Assembly (NCBI RefSeq): GCF_002929805.1
Contig: NZ_PJJM01000085.1
Span: forward strand, 24,863-77,082
DNA from: Cryobacterium sp. Y50
GTDB taxonomy: Bacteria; Actinomycetota; Actinomycetes; Actinomycetales; Microbacteriaceae
Length of the DNA: 52,220 nt
Direction of reading: 5' to 3'
The notes below the pieces were generated by a model, which saw only the letters and a program-made list of their open reading frames with translations, was not told the origin of the DNA and did no database searches. The position numbers were made by a program, and so were the translations under genes. Positions 16,438-25,082 of this stretch are shown in pieces; the stretch's first letter is position 1; each line of letters begins with the position of its first letter.

Positions 16438-16670
16438 CCGCCGGCGTATCCTCGACCTCCCTGCCGATCCAGAGGCTGGCACGCGCGCAAGGTCGGAACG
16501 TCGATGAACTGGCGCGCCTCTACCCGTTGGAGAGCATGCTCACTCGAATCGCGGCTTCTCCCTTTGCCGGAGCCTTCGTCCTCAAAGGTGGCGTCCTCCT
16601 CGAGGTTTTCGCCCTCCGCCGGCCCGCGAAGGATATCCACTTCGAAGCGACGGCGTCAGGAATAACGTGA
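16434..16670 (+). pseudogene. abiEii: AbiEii-type nucleotidyltransferase toxin, truncated
   Basis: The GTG at 16434 overlaps the antitoxin stop (GTGA), the normal arrangement of the pair. The sequence reads QRLARAQGRNVDELARLYPL, MLTRIAASPFAGAFVLKGGV, LLEVFALRRPAKDIHFEA and ends at 78 residues; the family is about 280-300 residues. The nucleotidyltransferase signature KGG...RxTxDID appears as KGG...RRPAKDIHF, with the first catalytic Asp kept and the second replaced by His, and Thr replaced by Ala. Truncated and probably inactive. Confidence 0.7.
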
Positions 16671-16764
16671 CCGACGTCAGCTTCGACGATCCCCAATTGG
16701 CACAATCAGTCCGTTTCAACACGGGGTACTAGGTACGCCATGGCTACCAACTTCAGCATTATTT

Positions 16765-16794
16765 GTTCTTGGTTCAAGTCCAGCTGCCCCAGCT
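16765..16794 (+). other. tRNA(Gln)-like 3' end, candidate integration site
   Basis: GTTCTTGGTTCAAGTCC followed by AGCTGCCCCAGCT forms the T-loop (TTCAAGT, 16773-16779), T-stem 3' strand, and a 3' acceptor strand TGCCCCA with discriminator G. The implied 5' acceptor would be TGGGGCA, as in tRNA(Gln). No tRNA body lies upstream, and the first T-stem pair is mismatched, so this is only a copied 3' end. Such copies are left when an element integrates in a tRNA gene. The identity as Gln is a judgement. Confidence 0.5.
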
Positions 16795-16796
16795 GT

Positions 16797-16821
16797 AAAA
16801 CTCTCGGTCAAGTCGAGTTTT
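16797..16821 (+). terminator. Rho-independent terminator after the tRNA-like end
   Basis: AAAACTC (16797-16803) and GAGTTTT (16815-16821) pair around an 11-base loop and are followed by further T residues. It sits 2 bases after the tRNA-like 3' end, as tRNA terminators do, which supports the tRNA origin of that sequence. Confidence 0.65.
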
Positions 16822-17336
16822 TTGCTACCATGACCGGTCTTAGAGCGGGTTTTGGTCATATTTTCTGAACTGTCGTGCAGATATTTGAAGTCCTTCGGTC
16901 CCCCCTCACACGCATCGAACGAGCATCCTACCCAGTGACTTCGGTCGAGATAGACGGAGACGTGGGGCGATATCGCCCGAAACGAATCTTACGATCATCG
17001 TCGGCTGCGACTAAAAGCAGCGGTATGCCGGCGTCGCTATGGCGGACAAAGTCTGCCTTGCGAAGCAGGCGGTGGCTTGGTTCTGCATGTAGGGACCGAC
17101 ACTGGTTGCCCTTTCTGCCGCTGTGGTCTCGTTCATTGCCGGCCTATCGGAATCGGGTTCGTGGATTAGATCGACGCGGATGCGGCGGTGGTGGTGGCGG
17201 TGACGCAGAGAGGGGCTGGCTATTGGTGCCAGCCGATCACAGTGAAAGCGATGGTTCGGGATTGTCGCAGCAGACCGGGCCGCGTCAATGGAGGTTCTTG
17301 ACACCCTTCCACGGTCGTGCGAAACTCGTACTGAAT
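16822..17336. other. Gene-free upstream region of the catabolic operon
   Basis: About 500 bases between the terminator and the operator hold no convincing gene. The plus-strand frame open from 16875 has arginine- and glycine-rich translation (GCGGGGGGDAERG) unlike the protein that follows it in the same frame, and lacks a ribosome site. The region is probably the old left flank of the operon promoter. Confidence 0.5.
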
Positions 17337-17370
17337 GGAATGAACGATCGCCATTTGAATAAATATGCAT
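17337..17370 (+). promoter_or_regulatory. Putative operator, site A (operon 1)
   Basis: GGAAT at 17337 and TGAAT at 17356 are 19 bp apart, and the second is part of TTGAATAAATATGCAT (17355-17370). The same arrangement, with TTGAATAAA-type sequence in the downstream half, occurs before the epoxide hydrolase gene (36205-36237) and the second transporter (37609-37641). It is 33 bases before the start codon. The SorC-type regulator is the likely ligand; this is inference. Confidence 0.5.
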
Positions 17371-17402
17371 TCCTGCAAAAGTCTGTTTCAAAGGAGAAAC
17401 TC

Positions 17403-18410
17403 ATGCACAGCATCAAATTTCGACCGACAGTTATGGTGGCTTCGGCAGCCGCGTTGTCGGTCGCCTTGCTCTTCACCGGCTGCAGTGCGACTGTCGCCCC
17501 GGCCGACGTCGCAGGAGACGGCAGCGGTAATGGAAAAACGATTGGGATCGCAGTCGCGGATCAAAAATCACTTTTCTATGTCGCAGCCGTAGACGGGATG
17601 GAGCAGGCTGCCGATGAGGCCGGCTATAAACTCGTCACCCTCTCTGCCAATAACAATTCCGGTCAGCAGGTCAATCAGGTTCAGGATTTGATCACCCAGC
17701 AAGTCGACGTCATCATTTTCATCGCTCAGGATGCGACGTCAGCAGCAGCCGGCGTCAAGCTGGCCAATGACGCAGGTATTCCGATAATTGCTGTCGACCA
17801 GAAGCCAGAGTCTGGCAACGGCAAACTTGCCACCTACATTGCGACCGACAGTGTCGCCGCCGCCGAGAAGCTGTGCACCTGGATGTTTGACCAGTTCGGC
17901 GGATCCGGCGACATAGCGATCCTTCAAGGCCCGCTCGGCTCTACCGCGGAGTTGCAGCGCAGCGAAGGCTGCGCGAACGCACTGGTCAATTACCCCGACG
18001 TTAACGTTGTCGCTCAGGAATCAGCCGGTTGGGACGAGACTAAGGCATTCACCGCCGCGCAGAATATCCTGACCGCAAATCCTAATTTGAAGGCAATCTT
18101 TGGCGAAAGCGACGCTATGGCTCTGGGCGCAGCCAAGGCTGCGCAGCAGGAGGGCCGTACGGGTCTGATCTTCGTGGGTATCGACGGTTTCCCGACGATG
18201 TTCACGGCGGTCGCCGACGGACTCACCCAGGCCACGATGGCGCAGCAGCCGTACCTTATGGGGCAAATGTCGGTGCAGGACGCGGTGAAGATTGCCGAGG
18301 GCAACGGAGCCGACATTCCCGAACTGCAGTACCAGGACACGGTGCTCGTCACGGGCGAGAACGTCGCGGACAACGATCCCGCGAAGTTCTACGGTCCCGA
18401 CTTCAAGTAA
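17403..18410 (+). CDS. Sugar/polyol ABC transporter substrate-binding lipoprotein (RbsB-like)
   Basis: Periplasmic-binding-protein-4 type receptor for a CUT2 importer. The signal peptide has a hydrophobic core and a lipobox LLFTGCSA, so Cys is lipidated. The core follows the RbsB plan: GIAVADQKSLFYVAAVDGME, QVQDLITQQVDVIIFIAQD (typical of ribose-like receptors), then IAILQGPLGSTAELQRSEG, and VGIDGFPTMFTAVADG at the hinge. The ATG at 17403 has AAGGAG 7 bases upstream and gives a normal 335 residues; the upstream frame extension is spurious. First gene of the long operon. A strong hairpin follows, which often raises receptor yield over the membrane partners. Confidence 0.9.
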   Translation: MHSIKFRPTVMVASAAALSVALLFTGCSATVAPADVAGDGSGNGKTIGIAVADQKSLFYVAAVDGMEQAADEAGYKLVTLSANNNSGQQVNQVQDLITQQVDVIIFIAQDATSAAAGVKLANDAGIPIIAVDQKPESGNGKLATYIATDSVAAAEKLCTWMFDQFGGSGDIAILQGPLGSTAELQRSEGCANALVNYPDVNVVAQESAGWDETKAFTAAQNILTANPNLKAIFGESDAMALGAAKAAQQEGRTGLIFVGIDGFPTMFTAVADGLTQATMAQQPYLMGQMSVQDAVKIAEGNGADIPELQYQDTVLVTGENVADNDPAKFYGPDFK

Positions 18411-18422
18411 TCGAACAGACCG

Positions 18423-18465
18423 CCGGTGGGAGACGTGGTAACCGCGTTAGACCCTCTCCCACCGG
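18423..18465 (+). promoter_or_regulatory. Intercistronic hairpin after the binding-protein gene
   Basis: CCGGTGGGAGA (18423-18433) pairs exactly with TCTCCCACCGG (18455-18465) across a 21-base loop. No T-run follows, so it probably protects the upstream message or partly attenuates the operon. The other transporter operon has a comparable hairpin at 38851-38895. Confidence 0.7.
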
Positions 18466-18489
18466 TTCTATTCCGATCACCATGAATGG

Positions 18490-20100
18490 ATGACAGTGGT
18501 ACAAACACTTGCACAAACAACTTACGACGGCCCGGCGAGCGTAGATTCTGCGGGTCTCATCTGCGTGGGGCTTTCCAAAAGTTACTGGGGGATTCCAGTG
18601 CTCAAGGGCGTTGACATTACGCTCCGGCCCGGAAGCGTCATTGGACTCATCGGCGAGAACGGGGCCGGAAAGTCGACAACGTCGTCGATTATCGCGGGCA
18701 TAGTTGAGGCCAATGGCGGCTCGATGACCATTGACGGCGTTCCTTACGAACCAGCTCGGCCTTCAGACGCATTAAAGAATGGCGTCGCGCTTATTCATCA
18801 AGAGATTCGTATGGTTCCGGAGCTGTCGGTGGCGGAAAACATCTTTATTGGGCGCCTACCTCGTCGCCGCGGAGTGATCGATCGCAATCGCATTAACGAC
18901 GAAGCGAGGGAATACCTCGAGCTCGTCGGTTCTGAGACTGACCCTCGCCGTCTCGTTGTAGGACTTTCCATCGCGGCGCAGCAGGAAATCGAGATCGCAC
19001 GCGCCCTCTCCCGCGAACCGAAATACATCATTTTCGATGAGCCCTCGGCCTCACTGGGGCAGTCCGAAACTCAGCACGTTTTCGCCCAAATCGCAGCGTT
19101 GAGACAACGTGGCGTAGGAATCGTGTACATCTCCCATCGCCTCGAAGAGATCAAAGAAGTCGCGGACATGATCGTGTGCCTCAGGGACGGCGCGTTGGTG
19201 GGAAATTGGCCAGCCGATGAGATTTCGAAAGACGAAATGGTCAAGGCAATGGTTGGCCGCGACTTCGTCTTTTCCCACCGGGCACCAAAGCCCGCTACCG
19301 ACGAGATCGCTCTCTCTGTCACAGGATTAAGCAAGACCGGAGTATTTGCGGGCATTGACTTCGAGGTTCGTCGCGGTGAAATTTTTGGTTTCGCTGGTCT
19401 TGTGGGAGCTGGCCGCACCGAGGTCGTTCGAACTATCGCCGGAGCAGACCAGGCCGACGCTGGAGAGATCACGGTGCACGGAGAGATCGTCCAGATCAGA
19501 AACCCACGGTCGGGCATTGACGCTGGGATCGCGATGGTTCCCGAGGATCGGAAGGGCCAGGGACTCAACCTAGACCGCACCGGTGCCGAAAACATCACCC
19601 TTCCGTGGGAGAAAGAGCTGAGCTTCGCCGGAATTATCACCAAGAAGAAGGTGACGGCCACCGCGAACAAGCTGCGAGATTTCCTTGACATTCGGGGACG
19701 CCTAGACATTCCCGTTGGCTCTCTCTCCGGAGGAAATCAGCAGAAAGTGCTGCTGGCGAAGTGGCTCGTGAACGAGCCCAAAATCCTCATCCTGGACGAG
19801 CCCACCAGGGGGGTCGACGTCGGAGCGAAAATGACAATCTACGAGACCATCAGAGCTCTCGCCGAAACCGGAGTCGGCGTCATCGTCGTTTCGTCAGAAC
19901 TCGAAGAAGTGCTCGGCCTGTCGCACCGCGTGCTCGTGATGTCTGGTGGCCTCCAGCGCGCGATTCTCGACCGCGCGGACGCGACACCGGAAGCAGTTAT
20001 GGCCCTGGCACTCAGCAACGTGCCGAAAGAATCCCCACTCGAGTCGCCGATTGATGGCGAAGAAGAGTTCCAAACGCCGATCAGCACTCAGGAGAACTGA
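18490..20100 (+). CDS. Sugar ABC transporter ATP-binding protein (RbsA-like, two ATPase domains)
   Basis: Cytoplasmic energy subunit of 536 residues with two fused nucleotide-binding domains, as in CUT2 importers. Domain 1 has Walker A GENGAGKST and Walker B IIFDEPSASL; its signature is LSIAAQQEIEIARAL. Domain 2 has the usual degenerate loop GLVGAGRTE, the signature LSGGNQQKV and Walker B ILILDEPTRGVD. The ATG at 18490 lies 79 bases after the receptor gene. There is a 3-bp gap to the permease gene. The N-terminus before the first domain (about 25 residues) is slightly longer than usual. Confidence 0.92.
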   Translation: MTVVQTLAQTTYDGPASVDSAGLICVGLSKSYWGIPVLKGVDITLRPGSVIGLIGENGAGKSTTSSIIAGIVEANGGSMTIDGVPYEPARPSDALKNGVALIHQEIRMVPELSVAENIFIGRLPRRRGVIDRNRINDEAREYLELVGSETDPRRLVVGLSIAAQQEIEIARALSREPKYIIFDEPSASLGQSETQHVFAQIAALRQRGVGIVYISHRLEEIKEVADMIVCLRDGALVGNWPADEISKDEMVKAMVGRDFVFSHRAPKPATDEIALSVTGLSKTGVFAGIDFEVRRGEIFGFAGLVGAGRTEVVRTIAGADQADAGEITVHGEIVQIRNPRSGIDAGIAMVPEDRKGQGLNLDRTGAENITLPWEKELSFAGIITKKKVTATANKLRDFLDIRGRLDIPVGSLSGGNQQKVLLAKWLVNEPKILILDEPTRGVDVGAKMTIYETIRALAETGVGVIVVSSELEEVLGLSHRVLVMSGGLQRAILDRADATPEAVMALALSNVPKESPLESPIDGEEEFQTPISTQEN

Positions 20101-20103
20101 ACC

Positions 20104-21141
20104 ATGGCCATAGTCGAGCACTACGTTACCCCGTCTCGGCCAGACTCTAAGCCTGCGCACAGTGATATCCCGCCGTGGTCTGCTGCGTCTGGCAACACGA
20201 GTCGAGTCCGACAGATAATGAGTCAGATTCCGGGTCCCCTGATCGGCCTGATCGTGATATTCGTCGCTCTTTCATTTCTGTCCCCGTACTTCCTGACGCC
20301 TCGCAATCTGCTCAACATCCTTAGCCAAGTCTCAGCCGTCGGCGTCATGTCGGTCGGAGCGCTACTGATCATCCTCCTAGGAGGAATAGACCTGTCTGTT
20401 GGCTCCGTACTGGCACTCAGCTCGATGTCCATGGCCGCGATCTACAAAATGGTCGGGTGGCCTTTTGAGGTCGCTCTCCTGGCTGGCCTGGCTGTGGGCG
20501 CTCTCGTCGGCCTCCTCAACGGCATCCTCACCGCCTATGGCAAACTGCAACCGTTCATCGCAACGCTGGCTACCATGTCGGCAGCGGCCGGGCTCGCGCT
20601 GTTCATCACGAATGGCAACCCAATAACGGGGTTCCCCGACTGGTTTATTGCGATCACAGCTACGAGCATTCTCGGCATTCCAATCGAGGGCGTCATTCTC
20701 GTCGCGATATTCGCCATTGCAGCATTCTGGCTCAAGTTCAGGCCGTCGGGCCGCGCGCTCTATGCGATCGGCGGAAACGAGGAAGTGGCCCGCCTGTCCG
20801 GACTTCCCGTGCGCCGCGCCAAAATTTTGGTGTACACGATCGCAGGAATACTAGCCGCAGTAGCCGGTCTCCTGGTCACATCACGACTGGACTCCGCTCA
20901 GCCCACCGCCGGCGCTGCTGACCTCTTGAACGTTATCGCCGTAGTGGTCATCGGCGGTGCCAGCCTCTCTGGCGGCTCCGGCAGCCTTCTTGGCACGTTC
21001 GTCGGCCTCCTGATCATTGGAGTCCTGAACAACGGAATGTCGTTGCTGAACGTCTCCGCTAACCTCCAGCCAGTGGTTATCGGCGCAGTTATCGCCGCCG
21101 CGGTACTCACTGACCGAAAGTCGAGTAGAAGACACACATGA
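20104..21141 (+). CDS. Sugar ABC transporter permease (RbsC-like)
   Basis: Inner-membrane permease of 345 residues, probably working as a homodimer since the operon has one permease gene. A polar N-terminal arm of about 35 residues is followed by about eight helices. Family landmarks are ILLGGIDLSVGSVLALSS near residue 95 and YAIGGNEEVARLSGLPVRR near 225, then VIGGASLSGGSGSLLGTFVG. The last 4 bases overlap the start of the dehydrogenase gene (ATGA). Confidence 0.9.
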   Translation: MAIVEHYVTPSRPDSKPAHSDIPPWSAASGNTSRVRQIMSQIPGPLIGLIVIFVALSFLSPYFLTPRNLLNILSQVSAVGVMSVGALLIILLGGIDLSVGSVLALSSMSMAAIYKMVGWPFEVALLAGLAVGALVGLLNGILTAYGKLQPFIATLATMSAAAGLALFITNGNPITGFPDWFIAITATSILGIPIEGVILVAIFAIAAFWLKFRPSGRALYAIGGNEEVARLSGLPVRRAKILVYTIAGILAAVAGLLVTSRLDSAQPTAGAADLLNVIAVVVIGGASLSGGSGSLLGTFVGLLIIGVLNNGMSLLNVSANLQPVVIGAVIAAAVLTDRKSSRRHT

Positions 21142-22580
21142 ATGCATTCGCCACAATCACCGATCCCACCGACCTCGACGCGATCCGCGCGGTCATCGCC
21201 GCAACACACGACGCGGTCGAACTGGTGCCGCTCGGCATCCGCTCACTGGTAATCTCGCCCGAAGCAAGCTTCGGCTTGGTCCCGGCGGTGGAAGGCTTAG
21301 TAGCCAGCGCACCGGAGGGGCTGCGTCGAGTCGTAGTGCTGGTCGACGAGACGACCATCCTGCGCGACGGCCGCGACCTCAAGCAGCAACTGTGCGAGCT
21401 TCTTGCTGAGACCTTCGCGGTTGTGACTGTCGTGCTCGGCCATGCGGGACAGCTACACGCCGACGAAGACGCGCTTGAAACTGCGACGGCCGCCATTGAA
21501 GGTTTCGACTGCGCCGTCGCGATCGGTGGCGGAACTATTTCGGACATTGGAAAGGTGGCCACCGACCGCCAAGGCGGAATCCCGCTCGTGATCGTGCAGA
21601 CCGCAGCATCCGTCGACGGATTCACAGACAACGTCTCGGTGGTCTTGCGCAACGGGGTGAAGCGCACTATCCCGTCCCGGTGGCCCGATGTCGTGCTCGC
21701 CGACACGACGACGATCGCAGACGCACCCGTTGCCATGAACACTGCCGGTTTTGGTGAGGTGCTCTCGCTGTACACCGCTCCTGCCGACTGGGAACTCGCC
21801 AACCGCCTGGGCTTCGACGACAGTTTTCGGCTTACTCCGCGGGATTTCCTACTCGAGTTTGCTGGCGATCCCGCCACCTGGGCCGCGGGGCTCGCCGAGG
21901 GTGCTCCTGGAGCCGTGCTTGACCTCACCCGAATGCTCGCCGTGCGCGGAATGGGCACTGGAATTGCAGGTACCACGGCGTGCCTCTCCGGTGTTGAGCA
22001 CGTCGTTTCGCACATGCTGGACATGTATGCAGCCGCTCACAGCCTGCCCATCGGCCTTCACGGGGCGCAGGTTGGGGTTGCGACTCAGGTTGCATCCGCG
22101 GCGTGGGACCTATTACGCCGCCGGGTCGCCGAGGGTGAGTTCGCCCTACGTTTCCCCGCAGTAGGCGATCTCGAACAGTACGTGAAGCGAGCGTTCGATG
22201 TGTGCGACGCGACCGGCCGTCGAGGTGAAGAATGCTGGTTGGATTACGTCCGCAAAATCAAAGCGTGGAACGCCGATCCCGAGCGTATGAAGAGACTCGT
22301 CGTCAGTGCGGTCTCAGATGGTGTCGCCATCGCCGCCACGGTCCCCGCGCCCGCGTCGCTTTCTGCAGGTCTGCTCGCTGCCGGCTCGCCGACCACGCCC
22401 GGCGACCTTGACGACTGGGTTACCCCGGAAATCTGGCGGTGGGCTGTCGCAAACTGTCTTTTCATGCGTGACCGCTTCACGGTTATCGACCTGCTCTTCC
22501 TCCTTGGTTGGTGGACGCCGGCCGACGTGGACGTGGTGATCGAACAAGCCTTTCAGGCGGAGAGTGAGCCGACGTCATGA
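21138..22580 (+). CDS. AraM-like iron-family dehydrogenase (sn-glycerol-1-phosphate dehydrogenase type)
   Basis: Cytoplasmic NAD-dependent dehydrogenase of the AraM/EgsA group, whose Bacillus member interconverts dihydroxyacetone phosphate and sn-glycerol 1-phosphate. The dinucleotide motif is AIGGGTISDIGK near 128-139, followed by QTAASVDGFTDNVSVV and RWPDVVLAD. Metal-site region: NTAGFGEVLSLYTAPADW carries Glu where the characterised enzymes have Asp, while EHVVSHMLDM and GLHGAQ supply the two His ligands. At 480 residues it is longer than AraM (about 390), with an added C-terminal helical part. It overlaps both neighbours by 4 bp. The substrate may be a longer polyol phosphate or free polyol. 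Confidence 0.8.
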   Translation: MNAFATITDPTDLDAIRAVIAATHDAVELVPLGIRSLVISPEASFGLVPAVEGLVASAPEGLRRVVVLVDETTILRDGRDLKQQLCELLAETFAVVTVVLGHAGQLHADEDALETATAAIEGFDCAVAIGGGTISDIGKVATDRQGGIPLVIVQTAASVDGFTDNVSVVLRNGVKRTIPSRWPDVVLADTTTIADAPVAMNTAGFGEVLSLYTAPADWELANRLGFDDSFRLTPRDFLLEFAGDPATWAAGLAEGAPGAVLDLTRMLAVRGMGTGIAGTTACLSGVEHVVSHMLDMYAAAHSLPIGLHGAQVGVATQVASAAWDLLRRRVAEGEFALRFPAVGDLEQYVKRAFDVCDATGRRGEECWLDYVRKIKAWNADPERMKRLVVSAVSDGVAIAATVPAPASLSAGLLAAGSPTTPGDLDDWVTPEIWRWAVANCLFMRDRFTVIDLLFLLGWWTPADVDVVIEQAFQAESEPTS

Positions 22581-24082
22581 GCGATGATCGCGTGGTCATC
22601 GCAGTGGACTGCTCGACCACCGGCGCGAAAGCGAGTGTCTGGAACACGGATGGCACCGAGGTTGCCAGTGGGCGGGCCGAGCTTGACTTGAGTATCCCCG
22701 CGCCGGGGCGCGGCGAACAAGATCCCCGCCAGTGGTGGACAGCTATGCAAAGCGCGGTGCGCAGTGCCATCGAAGGCCTCGACGTCAACCGTGTTGTATC
22801 CCTGACCGTAACCCACCAGCGCGAGAGTTTCGTGTGCCTCGACGATGACGGCGAAGCCGTGCGACCCGCGATGCTTTGGCTCGATTCCAGGGCCGGTGAG
22901 CAGGTGGACCAGTTTGGTTCGGCCGATGTGCACACCCGCACAGGGAAGCCGCCGAACACGACCGTTTCGTACTACAAATTGCTTTGGCTGGCCGAGCATG
23001 AACCGGATGTATTGCGTCGTACGGCGCACGTCGTCGAGGTGCATGGCTATCTGGTGCACCGCATGACCGGCCTCTGGGCAACCTCGACGGCAAGCATGGA
23101 CCCCACCGGCCTCGTCGGCATTCGAACCGGCGATTACGATGCAGCCGTTCTGACTCACCTCCGTCTCGACCGCTCTCAACTGTCGGCCCTGCACTTTCCC
23201 GGAGAGGTGATTGGGGGCCTCACGATCGATGCCGCCGAGCTTCTTGGCCTGCTCCCTGGCACGCTCATCGTTGCGGGAGCCGGTGACGGACAGTGCGCCG
23301 GCCTCGGCGCGGGGGTCGCGGCGCCCGGGCGAGCGTATCTCAATATCGGTACAGGCCTCATCTCCGGAACGTATTCCTCTCACTACCAGCCCGACCGGGC
23401 GTATCGAGCGATGCTGGGTACGATTCCGGGCAGCTTCGCGTACGAGACGTTCGTGGGGGCAGGCACTTACATGATCTCCTGGTTTATCGATACGTTCACT
23501 CATTCCTCGGAGGAGTTTCGCGGCGGGGTCGAGGCGACCCTTGAGTCCGAAGCGTCGGTTGTACCCCGTGGCAGTGACGGCCTTTTTATAGTTCCTTACT
23601 GGAACGGAGCGCTCACACCGTACTGGGACCATGAGGCCCGCGGCATCATGGTGGGCCTTCAGGGCGTGCACCGTCGTGCGCACATCTACCGCGCAGTACT
23701 AGAGGGCGTTGCATTTGAACTGAGGGTGAGTCAAGACCAGGTTGAGCAGGCGACGGGGGACACCGTGGAAGAATTCGTGGCCATGGGCGGTGGGTCGCAG
23801 AGTCCGCTCTGGTGTCAGATTCTCGCGGATGTTTTGGGTCGGCCGGTCGTATTGTCCCGCCAGAGAGAAACAACTTGTCTGGGCGCTGGCATGCTCGCGG
23901 CCTTCGGGGCCGGGCTATTTCCCAGCATTCGCCACGCCGCCGAGGCGATGAGTGCCACCGATCTCCGATATGAACCGGACCAGACCGCGGCAGACGCCTA
24001 CGAAGGCCTATACCACCGGTATGCGGCGATCTACCCCGCGTTCCGCTCCTTTTTCCATGACCGGATCGAAGTGATGGCGTGA
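22577..24082 (+). CDS. FGGY family carbohydrate kinase (xylulokinase-like)
   Basis: ATP-dependent sugar or polyol kinase of 501 residues with the two actin-like domains of the FGGY family. The first phosphate loop is IAVDCSTTGAKASVWN. The substrate side has LTVTHQRESFV and MLWLDSRAGEQ. The second domain has AGAGDGQCAGLGAGVAAPG (Asp is the likely base), LNIGTGLISG and the adenosine-binding GGGSQSPLWCQILADVLGRP. It resembles xylulose and related kinases more than glycerol kinase. Start and stop overlap both neighbours by 4 bp. Its position between AraM- and AraL-like genes suggests that it phosphorylates the imported polyol or the ketose derived from it. Confidence 0.85.
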   Translation: MSDDRVVIAVDCSTTGAKASVWNTDGTEVASGRAELDLSIPAPGRGEQDPRQWWTAMQSAVRSAIEGLDVNRVVSLTVTHQRESFVCLDDDGEAVRPAMLWLDSRAGEQVDQFGSADVHTRTGKPPNTTVSYYKLLWLAEHEPDVLRRTAHVVEVHGYLVHRMTGLWATSTASMDPTGLVGIRTGDYDAAVLTHLRLDRSQLSALHFPGEVIGGLTIDAAELLGLLPGTLIVAGAGDGQCAGLGAGVAAPGRAYLNIGTGLISGTYSSHYQPDRAYRAMLGTIPGSFAYETFVGAGTYMISWFIDTFTHSSEEFRGGVEATLESEASVVPRGSDGLFIVPYWNGALTPYWDHEARGIMVGLQGVHRRAHIYRAVLEGVAFELRVSQDQVEQATGDTVEEFVAMGGGSQSPLWCQILADVLGRPVVLSRQRETTCLGAGMLAAFGAGLFPSIRHAAEAMSATDLRYEPDQTAADAYEGLYHRYAAIYPAFRSFFHDRIEVMA

Positions 24083-25008
24083 GTGAATCGATCACGACCC
24101 GCGAAGAGTCCGGGCCGCCGACGGGGGACACTGCAGCGCGGGCACTACCAGAACGGGTCTACGACGCTTACCTGTTCGACCTGGACGGCACCATTTACCT
24201 GGGCGAGGAGTTACTTCCCGGAGCGTTCCAGCTCCTTGAACACCTCCGCCAGATGAAACGTCGGGTGGTGTTTCTCTCAAATAACCCAACGCTCGACCGG
24301 ACAATGTATGTATCCAAGCTCACGAAACTCGGCATTCAGGTCACGCCAGAGGAGGTTGTCAACTCAGTGGTGAGCATGGTCGCCTGGCTCAGTCGCGAAC
24401 ACCCCGGCAAAATCGTTTACCCGATCGCTGAGCAACCGCTGATTACGGCCCTGCGGGATGCGGGCATCCCTACGTCGTCTAACCCCGACAAGATAGATAT
24501 CGTCTTGGCGAGCTATGACCGAGGGTTTGACTATTCCAAGCTTCAAATAGCATTCGATTCCTTGTGGAAGCGGGATGCGATCCTGGTGGCTACCAACCTT
24601 GATCGCTATTGCCCGTTTCCTGGCGGTCGCGGTGAGCCAGATGCGGCGGCGATTGTGGCGGCGATCGAGGCGTGCACCGGTGCGGCCTGCGTCGCGAACG
24701 CCGGCAAGCCTAGCGTGATCATGCTCGAAACAGTGATGGCAGCTCTCGGGCTACGGCCGCAGCAATGCCTCATGACGGGCGATCGGCTCTACACGGACGT
24801 GAAAATGGCTGTGGATGCCGGGATGGACTCTGCGCTCGTGCTCACTGGAGACGCCGACCTTGACTCGGTGGCGAGCACTGCTGCAGCGGATCAGCCCACC
24901 TACATTCTTGACCGAGTGGACCATGTCATTCCGGCGGCTGTACGGCATCAACTCGGTTGGTCTGATGTCCCATCGGAATCGCTTGCAGTGGGGCTCAGAA
25001 ATGCGTAG
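24079..25008 (+). CDS. HAD-IIA family sugar phosphatase (AraL/NagD-like)
   Basis: Cytoplasmic phosphatase of 309 residues. Motif I is YLFDLDGTIYLG (nucleophile Asp34, acid Asp36), motif II is VVFLSNNP, the cap follows, the Lys is in VANAGKPS, and motif III is MTGDRLYTDVKMAVDAG. It is of the class IIA type with a C2 cap (NagD, AraL). Start GTG at 24079 overlaps the kinase stop. In Bacillus subtilis araL and araM sit together in the arabinose operon; here their counterparts flank the kinase. It may remove dead-end sugar phosphates or catalyse a pathway step. A 74-bp gap follows, with no clear terminator; it holds a GAATGAATATTC palindrome-like stretch. Confidence 0.82.
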   Translation: MSESITTREESGPPTGDTAARALPERVYDAYLFDLDGTIYLGEELLPGAFQLLEHLRQMKRRVVFLSNNPTLDRTMYVSKLTKLGIQVTPEEVVNSVVSMVAWLSREHPGKIVYPIAEQPLITALRDAGIPTSSNPDKIDIVLASYDRGFDYSKLQIAFDSLWKRDAILVATNLDRYCPFPGGRGEPDAAAIVAAIEACTGAACVANAGKPSVIMLETVMAALGLRPQQCLMTGDRLYTDVKMAVDAGMDSALVLTGDADLDSVASTAAADQPTYILDRVDHVIPAAVRHQLGWSDVPSESLAVGLRNA

Positions 25009-25082
25009 CATAGAGTTTCATAACGCGAATGAATATTCAGTCGTGAATGCAGACGAAGACGTCAAGAGAAAGGTGGTTCCCA

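Noticed and set aside
16875..17402. Long N-terminal extension of the first receptor gene
   Set aside because: The frame is open but the translation is Arg/Gly-rich with no homology-like features, and a strong AAGGAG site plus a lipoprotein signal peptide fix the start at 17403.
22553..23683. Minus-strand frame of 376 codons opposite the FGGY kinase
   Set aside because: High-GC shadow of the kinase gene; His/Arg-rich translation with no motif.
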